A DNA stretch of 64,000 nt from NCBI GenBank assembly GCA_023052935.1, contig CM041298.1, positions 52,893,813 to 52,957,812 of the forward strand, in the 5' to 3' direction. The notes below the pieces were generated by a model. It saw nothing but the letters and a program-made list of their open reading frames with translations. It ran no database searches and had not been told where the DNA came from. Positions within the stretch are counted from its first letter, which is position 1; the number at the start of each line of letters is the position of its first letter. The translations under genes and the position numbers were made by a program. This document shows, piece after piece, positions 55,743 through 64,000 of the stretch. This stretch comes from Piezodorus guildinii. Lineage: Eukaryota; Arthropoda; Insecta; Hemiptera; Pentatomidae.

Positions 55743-55998
55743 CCATCTGATAGTTAAGGAGTTACTTGTCATTTGCATTTACTGACATTATAGCTTCAAC
55801 CTGCAAAGAGTTTACATTAGTTTGTTGCTGTTGCTGCTATTTAAGCTTAAAGGATATATTTTAATTCTTTAGTGTCATTGATATTTTTGAATTTTATAGA
55901 AGATTTATTTTCTGTTAATTATACACAAGTGGATAATTTCTATTTGTTCACGATAGGTAAGTTGTGTACATTATTACATTTATCTTCTTTCAGACATT
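55743..55998 (+). promoter_or_regulatory. Presumed promoter/5' UTR of the right-arm polymerase
   Basis: The only non-palindromic part of the element besides the G-rich repeat. It separates the dyad from the polymerase start and contains a TATTTAAGC word (55836). No experimentally recognisable core promoter can be assigned by eye. Since the left arm lacks this segment, only the right arm could drive polB from here. Confidence 0.4.
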
Positions 55999-56580
55999 TT
56001 GAAATTTATACTTAAAATGAATCAGTTTAAATGTTACCTTTGCGGTAATACGTACGAGTATTTGAAGAACCTTCGTAGACATGAAAGAGCATGTAACGGG
56101 ATATCGACTTATACTTGCACGAGGTGTGGAGGTGTATTCCCCAATATTTATAACGGTAAAAGACATGAAAATGTATGCACCCAGGAACCGTTGATTAAAA
56201 AATTAAAATTATTTGAGCCACAAAAGAGCGCCATTTTAGCCCTCGTACCAGACAGGCAGGGACTTGTAGAGTATGAGACAGCATTTCAGAACCGATTGGC
56301 ATCATTCTTTATCAGATCGTCTGATTCTATGGATATTAACTCGTTTCTGGAAAGTGTTAAGAACCTCTTAGTGTATAAAATTCGAGATTCACTACATGAA
56401 CATGGTGCATTAAAAGTGAACTGTCTATTGGAATGTACTTTTTCAAATTCTGTTGGTGACCAGATGGATAAAGCATTTAAAACACGAAACAATTGTGTGT
56501 TTAAAGGTAGCGATCTTAGTAAATTTATCGATAATAGTTTTAACAAAATCATAACTGAAGCTGAGGAATCTCAATTTTAA
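55999..56580 (+). CDS. Zinc-finger N-terminal segment of the right-arm polymerase
   Basis: 193 codons from the first ATG, with a better-placed second ATG at 56017 (AAAATGAATC). It has two C2H2/C2HC-type fingers: CYLCG...LRRHERAC and CTRCGGVF...KRHENVC. Then comes an alpha/beta-looking region found upstream of the polymerase in this family. It ends at TAA (56578-56580). The next ORF is in the same reading frame with no stop in between, so the two would be one protein of about 1209 codons but for this one stop codon. The same stop is present in the left arm. The fingers may bind DNA or the terminal protein; that is inference. Confidence 0.8.
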   Translation: MKFILKMNQFKCYLCGNTYEYLKNLRRHERACNGISTYTCTRCGGVFPNIYNGKRHENVCTQEPLIKKLKLFEPQKSAILALVPDRQGLVEYETAFQNRLASFFIRSSDSMDINSFLESVKNLLVYKIRDSLHEHGALKVNCLLECTFSNSVGDQMDKAFKTRNNCVFKGSDLSKFIDNSFNKIITEAEESQF

Positions 56581-56637
56581 AAAAGGGGATGGAAGCTGAG
56601 TGGAGTTGATGGAATCAGATTAAGAATTAACAAATAT

Positions 56638-59625
56638 TTGCCACTAAGGGGTTGTACGTATCTTCCCCTCCCTCCATCTATAGAATCAAAGAAAGCTTGC
56701 ATTAATGTGCGGAATAATGATATGTACTGTTTTAAGTATTCAATTTTATCAAAATTTGTGAAAAAGCATGCACAACGCGTTACTAAGTATAAAAATTTAG
56801 AACATGTGTATGACTTTACTTGCGTTTCATTCCCAACTTCACTGAGTGAGATAAGAAAATTTGAAAAGGTAAATAGCATCTCCATCAATGTCTATGGGCT
56901 CGATGAAAAATATAAGACATACCCTCTGAAAGTCTCTAAAAAAGAATTGAAAGACCACCGCGATCTTTTACTCGTGTCTGATGATGAAACTTCCCATTAT
57001 GTTTACATAAAGAATTTTGAAAGGCTGGTCGTGAATCAAATCAGTCAGCATGAACATAAATTAACAATATGTAAACGCTGTTTTACACATTTCAACAACG
57101 TTTCTGGAAAAGAAGCTTGTAAGAAACTTGAAGAACATAAGATATATTGCTCAGAAAATAAACCAGTAAGAATAGAACTACCGATAAAAGATCACTTCAT
57201 CAGATTCTCAAATGTGGAGCGACAAAGCAAAGTACCGTTTGTGATCTATGCCGACTTTGAATCGATATTAGTTTCTATAAGCGAATTGTCAAAGAATACG
57301 ACTAAATATCAGAGGCACGATCCGATATCATTTTGTGTATATGTTAAAGGAATCGAAGGAGTTGACGTTCCAATAAACCAACCGTACGTTTATAGGGGAG
57401 TTGATGCCGCTTTTCATTTCATGGAATGTATCACCAATATAGCTAAAAAAATTCAAGAAATCTATAAGATGAACAAAACAATAATGATCTCATCGGAGGA
57501 AGAAAAAGATTGGTCTGAAGCTAAAACCTGTTATATGTGTCAAAATGTATTTACAAAAAACAATCTGAAAGTTAGAGACCACTGCCACCTAACCGGAACG
57601 TACTTAGGAGCGTCTTGTAATAATTGTAATTTAAGACGTGTTAATCCCTTGTTTATACCTGTTATAATGCATAACTTGAGCAATTATGATGCACATTTCA
57701 TAGTTAAGGAGTTGGGAAATGTTCCTGGGGAAGTTGAAGTAATACCGAATAGCGAAGAAAAATATATATCCTTCACAAAACATATTGGTAAGCTGAAACT
57801 GAGGTTTATAGATTCTTACAGATTCATGCCTCGAAGCTTAGATTACCTCGTAAAATCTCTATCTCCTGACAAATTCAAAGAAATATCAAAATATTATACA
57901 GATGAGGAATTAGCATTGGTTACCAGAAAAGGTGTGTTTCCCTACGATTATTTAGACAATGAAGAAAAGTTGAATGAAACAGAGCTACCACCAATTGAAG
58001 CTTTTTATAATAAATTGAATCAGAGCGATATCAGCGCAGAAGATTATAGACACGCTAAAAACATATGGGAACACTTTAAATGTAAATCTTTGGGTGAATA
58101 TGCCGATGTTTACGTTAAAAGTGATGTCCTTCTACTTTGTGACGTCTTCGAATCTTTCCGAGATGTTATGATGAAGACCCATAAACTTGATCCAGCTCAT
58201 TATTTTACCGTTCCCGGTTTGACCTTCGACGCCATGTTAAAATATACAAAAATGAACATAGAGCTCTTACAGGATTATGATATGATTTTAATGATAGAAC
58301 ATGGTATTCGAGGAGGTTTGTGCCAGGCATCGCATAGGTATGCAGAAGCGAATAATAAGTACATGACTAATTTTAATCCAAACGAAGAATCGAGTTATAT
58401 AATTTATTTAGACGCTAATAATCTTTATGGACAAGCGATGAGCATGTATTTACCATACGGAGGATTCGAATGGGTTAAAAATCCCGAACGTATAAATATA
58501 TCTGAGCTTAAGGATGATGACGATATTGGATATATTTTTGAGATTGACGTCAGCTATCCTCAAGAACTTCACCATTTACATGATGATTTACCGTTCTTAC
58601 CTGAAGCGATAATACCACCGGGCGCAAATTCGAATTCAAAAAAATTAATAACACATTTTGGAAAAAGATATCGCTACGTCTTACATTATAAAAATTTGAT
58701 TCAAGGTCTACAGCATGGGCTAAAATTGGAAAAAATTCACCGTGTTCTAAAGTTTAACCAAGCACCATGGTTACGATCGTATATAGAATACAACACAGAG
58801 CTAAGGAAAGGAGCATCCAACGATTTTGAAAAAGATTTTTATAAGTTGCTTAACAATGCAGTTTTCGGTAAAACGATGGAAAATATCAGGAACCGCCAGA
58901 ATATTCAACTAGTAACTGACAGTAAAAAGTTGATGAAACTTGTCGCTAAACCGAATTTCATTGACCGTACAATCTACAATGAGAATATAGTGGCTGTACA
59001 TATGGGGAAATCGAAAGTATTGTTTAATAAACCTATATACATTGGAATGTGCATTTTAGACTTATCAAAAACTGTAATGTATCAATTTCATTATGACATA
59101 ATTATGAAAACATATTCTGGAAAAAACTTGAAGATGATGTATACCGATACAGATTCATTTATCTATAGAGTCTTAACAGATGATGTCTATGAAGATATGA
59201 AAAAAATGAATGAATATTTTGATTTCTCAGACTATCCTGAAACACATTTGTGTTATTCGAATAAAAATAAAAAGAAGTTAGGGAAGTTTAAAGATGAGCT
59301 TAATTCCAAAATAATTTTAAAATATGTGGGATTGAGAGCGAAAATGTACGCTATTATGACAGAAAACGATGTAAAAAAGCGAGCTAAAGGCGTAAAAACA
59401 GCCTCATTAAAACAATATATTAGTTTTGATGATTATGAAAATGTATTATTTAAAAAGGAAATTATGCATACGCCAATGAGGATGATACAATCTAAGCTGC
59501 GTAATATTTTTAGTTCCGAAATAAATAAGGTTTCTCTGTCTCCTTTTGATAATAAAAGACACATCCTAAAAGACGGAATCAATACTTTGGCCTATGGTCA
59601 TTATAAATTAAATGAAGTGAAATAA
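56638..59625 (+). CDS. Protein-primed family B DNA polymerase (right arm)
   Basis: A 995-codon ORF with the full motif set of the DNA_pol_B_2 family (protein-primed polymerases of Polintons, adintoviruses and bidnaviruses). Exo I VIYADFES is at about residue 204. An inserted endonuclease-VII-like zinc site (CYMCQ...RDHCHLTG...CNNCN) lies at ~297-330, Exo II HNLSNYDAHF at ~344 and Exo III YVKSDVLLLCDVFE around 500. Pol A DANNLYGQAM is at ~591, Pol B LLNNAVFGKTMEN at ~735, Pol C YTDTDSF at ~834 and the KxY box LRAKMYAI at ~899. It would copy linear DNA from a terminal protein with 3'-5' proofreading. Length fits the family. The open frame begins mid-protein because of the upstream in-frame TAA, so the first Met shown may not be the natural start. 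Confidence 0.93.
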   Translation: MPLRGCTYLPLPPSIESKKACINVRNNDMYCFKYSILSKFVKKHAQRVTKYKNLEHVYDFTCVSFPTSLSEIRKFEKVNSISINVYGLDEKYKTYPLKVSKKELKDHRDLLLVSDDETSHYVYIKNFERLVVNQISQHEHKLTICKRCFTHFNNVSGKEACKKLEEHKIYCSENKPVRIELPIKDHFIRFSNVERQSKVPFVIYADFESILVSISELSKNTTKYQRHDPISFCVYVKGIEGVDVPINQPYVYRGVDAAFHFMECITNIAKKIQEIYKMNKTIMISSEEEKDWSEAKTCYMCQNVFTKNNLKVRDHCHLTGTYLGASCNNCNLRRVNPLFIPVIMHNLSNYDAHFIVKELGNVPGEVEVIPNSEEKYISFTKHIGKLKLRFIDSYRFMPRSLDYLVKSLSPDKFKEISKYYTDEELALVTRKGVFPYDYLDNEEKLNETELPPIEAFYNKLNQSDISAEDYRHAKNIWEHFKCKSLGEYADVYVKSDVLLLCDVFESFRDVMMKTHKLDPAHYFTVPGLTFDAMLKYTKMNIELLQDYDMILMIEHGIRGGLCQASHRYAEANNKYMTNFNPNEESSYIIYLDANNLYGQAMSMYLPYGGFEWVKNPERINISELKDDDDIGYIFEIDVSYPQELHHLHDDLPFLPEAIIPPGANSNSKKLITHFGKRYRYVLHYKNLIQGLQHGLKLEKIHRVLKFNQAPWLRSYIEYNTELRKGASNDFEKDFYKLLNNAVFGKTMENIRNRQNIQLVTDSKKLMKLVAKPNFIDRTIYNENIVAVHMGKSKVLFNKPIYIGMCILDLSKTVMYQFHYDIIMKTYSGKNLKMMYTDTDSFIYRVLTDDVYEDMKKMNEYFDFSDYPETHLCYSNKNKKKLGKFKDELNSKIILKYVGLRAKMYAIMTENDVKKRAKGVKTASLKQYISFDDYENVLFKKEIMHTPMRMIQSKLRNIFSSEINKVSLSPFDNKRHILKDGINTLAYGHYKLNEVK

Positions 59626-59907
59626 TATAAAGATTATTTTTGTAATAATAAGAAACAAAACGAGAATTTACAACCATTTTTGTCTTTGGCCTGAAAAAAA
59701 CTAAGGTAACAAATAATAAAAATGATGGTTCATGGTGTGGCAATATGTTTTTTCACTAATGAATTTGGAATATTTTAGCGGTCTTTAAATTAATAAAGCC
59801 ATCTCAGCAAGGCAGCCATTGCATTTATCATAATGTCTCGAAAGAGAAATGTACAGAGTATCAAACAAAGGTTTTATCTGTATGGGTAAATAAAAATTTG
59901 TTTAAAT

Positions 59908-60201
59908 CTATTCACCATGAATGAAAGGGGTCACTGTCACGGTTTGAACACCTATAAACCCTGAATGAAGGTCAATGGCATGGGTTGAACACCTGTAAAC
60001 CTGATTGTGTGAGTGAATGTGAGGTGAATAGAATAACCCTGCAGAATAATTTCGATGCTCATATTTCTCTTTCAAATACATAAAGAAAAAAAATGATAAA
60101 GTATATGGTGTTGTTAATTTATTGAAGATTAAATAATTATTGCCGACCATCTCAACAGCAAATATTTCGTTTATGCCATCATGTGAAAAATTAAATTTCA
60201 A
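59908..60201 (-). CDS. 97-codon ORF of unknown function, right arm
   Basis: Mirror of 51336-51629, with the same predicted protein. Convergent with the polymerase gene. Function unknown; possibly spurious. Confidence 0.3.
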   Translation of the reverse strand: MKFNFSHDGINEIFAVEMVGNNYLIFNKLTTPYTLSFFFFMYLKEKYEHRNYSAGLFYSPHIHSHNQVYRCSTHAIDLHSGFIGVQTVTVTPFIHGE

Positions 60202-60989
60202 TATGATTATACATTACCAAAAAAAGGGATGATTTTATTTTTTTATTAGCATAAATTCTGTTTTTCAATAAACTGTATTTTTTCGTTTAATTTGCACACA
60301 TTTTTATTGTAAAAATCACGTTGTAAAATAAATAAATAAAATAAAAACCTCTTCGATGTACCTTTACCTTGACGTGGTGAAGAGGCTTAAGGTTTAACGC
60401 CGAACTAAAAAAGGTACAAAACTTTGTTTACTAATAATGATGTTAACTAAAATGTTTACGATGTACAATATTATTTTACTAGAATATAATGTTGTTTAGC
60501 AAGAGATGCAGAGAAGATAAGGAAGTTGGTTACCTTCGATGGAATTAACGTTATCATTGTTTATTTCTTTAGATAGAACTCCGGATTATAGCGAAATTGA
60601 AAGGAAAAAGATAGAAGACCGAAGAGGGCCGGGAGTAGCCGAACAGCCCCGAAGACATCGTAACGGCAGTTGTGAGTGTAATTGCAGAGCAAAATAGATA
60701 ATTATAAGTAAATAATGCTTGGAAATGGTACAAAATGGACTAATAAGGCGAGAAAACAATTTAAAATGCTGAAAGTATTGTGTTTAAACAAAATAAATTT
60801 CCGTCCGAAGTAGGTAAAAGTTTTATATTATTGTTTATTTATACACTAAGAAATTCTCAGCACAAAGTTAATGTTTACGTCTTAAATTGAGCTAGTTTAC
60901 GATTAAATCTTTAGGGATTAACCATTGACGGCTCATAATTCTAAGAAGCGCATTATCTATATTGGTACTTAAGAGGTTAATCGTTCAAA

Positions 60990-61930
60990 GTTTAAAAGCT
61001 TAAGGAACCCTATATCGCTATTTATATTAAAGGATTAAGGTATCAAAGCTCAAATATGTATAGGATTAAGAAGCACTATTACAATGTTTATATTAAAGCC
61101 ACTAGGAAGGTTCAAAGTCCATGTTTACGTTTAAGCCTAAGGAACTTTTTATCGCTACTTAAAATGTAGGATTAAGGATCAAAGTTCAAAGCTGCATAGG
61201 ATTAAGAAGCCGTATAACGATGTTTATATTAAAGCCGTTAAGAGGGTTCAAAGTCCATGTTTACGTTTAAGCTTAAGGAAATTTTTATCGCTACTTAAAA
61301 TGTAGGATTAAAGATCAAAGTTCAAAGCTGTATAGGATTAAGAAGCCGTATAACGATGTTTATATTAAAGCCACTAAGAAGGTTCAAAGTCCATGTTTAC
61401 GTTTAAGCTTAAGGAACCCTATATCGCTATTTAAATTAAAGGATTAAGGTATCAAAGATCAAATATGTATAGGATTAAGAAGCTCTATGACGATATTTAT
61501 TTTAAAGCCATCAGGAAGGTTCAAAGTCCATGGTCCAAGAGCTTAAGGAACCTTTTATCGCCACTTAAAATAGTAGGATTAAGAATCAAAGTTCTAAGCT
61601 GTATAGGATTAAAAATCATTACACATAGGAAGATAATAGCCCATGGTCCAAGAGCTTAAGGAACCCTATATCGCTATTTATATTAAACGATTAAGGTATC
61701 AAAGCTCAAATATGTATAGGATTAAGAAGCACTATTACAATGTTTATATTAAAGCCACTAGGAAGGTTCAAAGTCCATGTTTACGTTTATGCCTAAGGAA
61801 CTTTTTATCGCTACTTAAAATGTAGGATTAAGAATCAAAGTTCAAACCTGTATAGGATAAAGAAGGCCTATAACGATGTTTATATTAAAGGCATTAGGAA
61901 GGTTCAAAGTCCATGTTTACGTTTCACTTA
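60990..61930. repeat. ~135 bp tandem array, right arm
   Basis: The inverse of the left-arm array, marked by CAAAGTCCATGTTTACGTTT. It is shorter than the left array. One unit here (61500-61660) has an extra rearrangement around CATGGTCCAAGAGCTTAAGG, which appears twice. Confidence 0.9.
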
Positions 61931-62054
61931 CCTGCATGCTTAAACATGATTTAAACCTGTTTGTACTTGCACAAACCTGTTTCTACATGATCGGACCTGT
62001 CGGTGCATGCTCGAACCGGTCAGGTATACTCATCCTATATTACAAAAACAAAAT

Positions 62055-62990
62055 GGCGGCTGGATAGACTTAAGGCTTTTAAATTGTGACGTCATAAAAC
62101 AAAATGGACGCCGGGTAGACACATGCTTTATAAAGACTTAATATGCTCAAAACGTAGGGAAAAGAAAATGGACGCCGGGTAGACTCATGCTTTATAAAGA
62201 CTTAATACGCTCAAAACGTAGGGAAAAGAAAATGGACGCCGGGTAGACTCATGCTTTATAAACTCTCAAGTTAGGCACTCTGATTGGTTAAATAATAAAG
62301 GAGTGGGGGGAGCAAAATGTAAACAATGAAAAGGTTATGTAACAGTAAGGGAGGTTTCAAAAAATGTAAACAATAGTAAGGTTATGTCACAGTTTGAAAG
62401 GTTTCGTAAAAGCACACATTACAATTTGACCATCGGACCTAGCCGGGAGGAACTCTCAAGTTAGGCACTCTGATTGGTTAACTAATGCAGGAGTGGGGGG
62501 AGCAAAATGGTTTGTAAATGGTTACGGCATAAAACAAAATGGCGGACGGGTAGACTCATGCTTTATAAATACTAAATTAGCCCAAAACGTAGGGAAAAGG
62601 AAATGGACGCATGGTAGACTCATGCTTTGTAAATTGTGACGTCATAAAAGAAAATGGCGGACGGGTAGACTCATGCTTTATAAAGACTAAATTAGCCCAA
62701 AACGTGGGGAAAAGAAAATGGACGCCGGGTAGACTCATGCTTTGTAAATTGTGATGTCATAAAAGAAAATGGCGGAAGGGTAGACTCATGCTTTATAAAT
62801 ACTAAATTAGCCCAAAACGTAAGGAAAAGAAAATGGACGCATGGTAGACTCATGCTTTGTGAATTGTGACGTCATAAAAGAAAATGGCGGACAGGTAGAC
62901 TCATGCTTTATAAATACTAAATTAGTCCAAAACGTAGGGAAAAGAAAATGGACGCCGGGTAGACTCATGCTTTATAAAGACTTAATACCC
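62055..62990. repeat. GGTAGACTCATG tandem array, right arm
   Basis: The inverse of the array at 48205-49130, with the same alternation of GGACGC and GGCGGA contexts and the TGACGTCA palindromes. Confidence 0.9.
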
Positions 62991-63240
62991 TCAAACAGGG
63001 GTCACGTGATCAAAAAGGGGCGTGGCTTAGTGGTTTAGGTTAGGTTGATGAAGGGTCACGTGACTAAAAAGGGGCGTGGCCCGGTGGTTTAGGTTAGGTT
63101 GATAGAGGGTCACGTGACTAAAAAGGGGCGTGGTTTAGTGGTTTAGGTTAAGTCGATGGCGCGAACCATCGTGGTTAAGGTTAGGTCGTGGTCGAAATTC
63201 AAATTCAAATCTCCCGCCATAGGTCACGTGACCAAATGCT
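62990..63240. repeat. Subterminal E-box/GGTTAGG repeat, right arm
   Basis: The inverse of 47945-48200. Four GTCACGTGA / ATCACG sites and GGTTTAGGTTAGGTTGAT words. Confidence 0.9.
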
Positions 63241-63295
63241 GGCATCTGATTGGCTCCTCAAAAAAGTGCGCCAGCTCCCGCAATTCTTATCTACT

Positions 63296-63301
63296 ACTTA
63301 T
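63296..63301. repeat. 6 bp target duplication ACTTAT, right
   Basis: It follows the element end CTTATCTACT and precedes the resumed Jockey sequence TTATATAACAATCATAAGACC. Confidence 0.95.
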
Positions 63302-63731
63302 TTATATAACAATCATAAGACCAATAGGGACTTACGGAATAGAGCAATGGGTCTCTACTGAACCATAAAATTTTTCTCGTATCCAATCCTTACAATCTAA
63401 AATCCTTCGTAAAATCCTTAACGCTCCTTGCTTTGTCAGGAATAAGCTCATCCATAAAGACCTTAATGTTACTGAATTTGCCTCAACCAGGTATCAATCA
63501 TTCCATGTAAAACTCTATTTCCACTCTAATCCTCTAGTTTCTATCCTATCATCCTCTTCGATTCCACGATAATCCTCCGAGGCGTCTGAAAAGAAGATAA
63601 AAATATTTTTAGAGTGCTACCAATGGGTGGCGTCTCTACATGTATTTCATGTCAGTTTGCTATGTCCATCACATTTACTTGTTGAATATAATAATACAGT
63701 TGTAAATATGTTTAAAAGAAAAAAAAAAAAT
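63302..63731 (+). mobile_element. Jockey-like LINE, right portion of the Polinton host copy
   Basis: It resumes at TTATATAACAATCATAAGACC, matching 25060 onward of the full Jockey copy. Degraded C-terminal codons (RPIGTYGIEQWVS) follow, with a short deletion before the end (RRLKRR-like at ~63590). The 3' UTR has AGTTGTAAATAT and a poly-A at 63717-63731. Dead copy. Confidence 0.9.
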
Positions 63732-63739
63732 TACTGGAA

Positions 63740-64000
63740 GGAATTAGTCCGGGTGGCGGTCATTAAATGAAACAACTAAATAGTTTCAACTATTTTATTG
63801 TTTGCCAACGTTTCGATCCCCTTTGTGGGTCATCATCAGGGCTAAAAAGATACAAAAAAATTATAATTTCAATGACATTACATACAATATTATATAACCT
63901 ATTTAGCTATAGAACGTCGGTATTAAAAAATAACAGAAGAACTGTATATGTAAAAAAAAAAAAACTTAATTAAAATACAATGACCATTGTACAATAATGA
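63740..64000 (-). repeat. Dispersed repeat end (CAACGTTTCGATCCCC type), cut by window edge
   Basis: GCGGTCATTAAATGAAACAAC is followed by GCCAACGTTTCGATCCCC and GTGGGTCATCATCAGGGC, a phrase typical of retroelement ends in insects (read on the other strand: CCTGATGATGACCCAC...GATCGAAACGTTG). It resembles 9885-10170. The class is not determined; the element runs off the window. Confidence 0.45.

Larger units (their letters stand above)
47891..63295. mobile_element. 15.4 kb palindromic polB-only Polinton-like element
   Basis: It begins AGTAGATAAGAATTGCGGGA and ends with the exact inverse TCCCGCAATTCTTATCTACT. The inverted identity continues inward for essentially the whole element, to a dyad centre at ~55,590. 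The two arms are 7666 and 7673 bp (47891-55556 and 55623-63295). AG...CT ends and a 6 bp target duplication are those described for Polintons/Mavericks, and the encoded protein is a protein-primed family B DNA polymerase as in Polintons, adintoviruses and bidnaviruses. Polinton integrase, ATPase, protease and capsid genes are all absent. Arms differ by a ~385 bp deletion and 25 bp filler near the centre (left), tandem-array length (left longer by ~350 bp) and a few point changes. Confidence 0.93.

Noticed and set aside
55957..55993. Possible 5' UTR intron (GTAAGT ... TTCTTTCAG) before the right-arm polB start
   Set aside because: The splice-like words are good but the intron would be only 37 nt, shorter than introns normally spliced in insects. 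No support beyond the words.
47891..63295. Palindrome as a sequencing/assembly artefact (read folded back on itself)
   Set aside because: The arms are not identical: array lengths, a central deletion with filler, a one-base frameshift and substitutions differ. The two outer flanks are different, collinear halves of one LINE with a matching target duplication. A fold-back artefact would give the same flank on both sides.
1..64000. CRISPR arrays, bacterial operons or ribosome-binding sites
   Set aside because: The content is eukaryotic (SINEs, LINEs, mariner, gypsy). The tandem arrays lack spacer-repeat architecture.

Overview
This is repeat-dominated, AT-rich nuclear DNA of an animal, almost certainly an insect. 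The evidence is a Jockey-type LINE with C2HC zinc knuckles, a gypsy/errantivirus-type LTR element with AGTTA...TAACT ends, mariner copies with TA target sites, an R2-type LINE, tRNA-derived SINEs and a Polinton-type DNA polymerase. I find no host protein-coding gene and no functional RNA gene; essentially all recognisable coding sequence belongs to transposable elements.

Layout. 0-13 kb: fragments of CR1-like, RTE-like and Jockey-like LINEs, a mariner split by later insertions, SINEs, and a 1.72 kb block present twice in direct orientation. 13-20 kb: a CR1-like LINE, a solo LTR interrupted by a LINE, a 390 bp MITE and more LINE tails. 20.4-25.5 kb: a nearly complete Jockey LINE whose only visible lesions are two frameshifts in poly-A runs. 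25.5-32 kb: SINEs, copies of a 0.9 kb repeat ('family A') and three copies of a 145 bp near-palindromic MITE. 32.9-37.6 kb: a mariner that carries a gag-only LTR retrotransposon with 406 bp LTRs and a CAAC target duplication. 38.1-41.3 kb: a decayed R2-type LINE with an unusual N-terminal module. 41.4-47.3 kb: SINE, MITE, family A copy and featureless AT-rich DNA.

The standout is 47,891-63,295: a 15.4 kb element that is one giant near-perfect palindrome inserted in a Jockey LINE. It has AG...CT ends and a 6 bp target duplication (ACTTAT), both as in Polintons/Mavericks. Each arm (about 7.67 kb) holds terminal E-box repeats, an array of a CATGAGTCTACC repeat, a ~135 bp tandem array, a small unknown ORF and one copy of a protein-primed family B DNA polymerase gene. 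No integrase, packaging ATPase, protease or capsid gene is seen. The right-arm polymerase has all catalytic motifs and is open for 995 codons. The left-arm copy has lost its 5' end and carries a frameshift. Both share an in-frame TAA between the zinc-finger N-terminus and the polymerase. The dyad centre (~55,590) lies within a few bases of the midpoint of the element. This looks like a copy-back (snap-back) derivative of a Polinton-like element, comparable in form to a defective-interfering genome, that was later integrated with helper functions. An undamaged Jockey copy at 25.05 kb serves as the paralogous empty site that proves the insertion boundaries.
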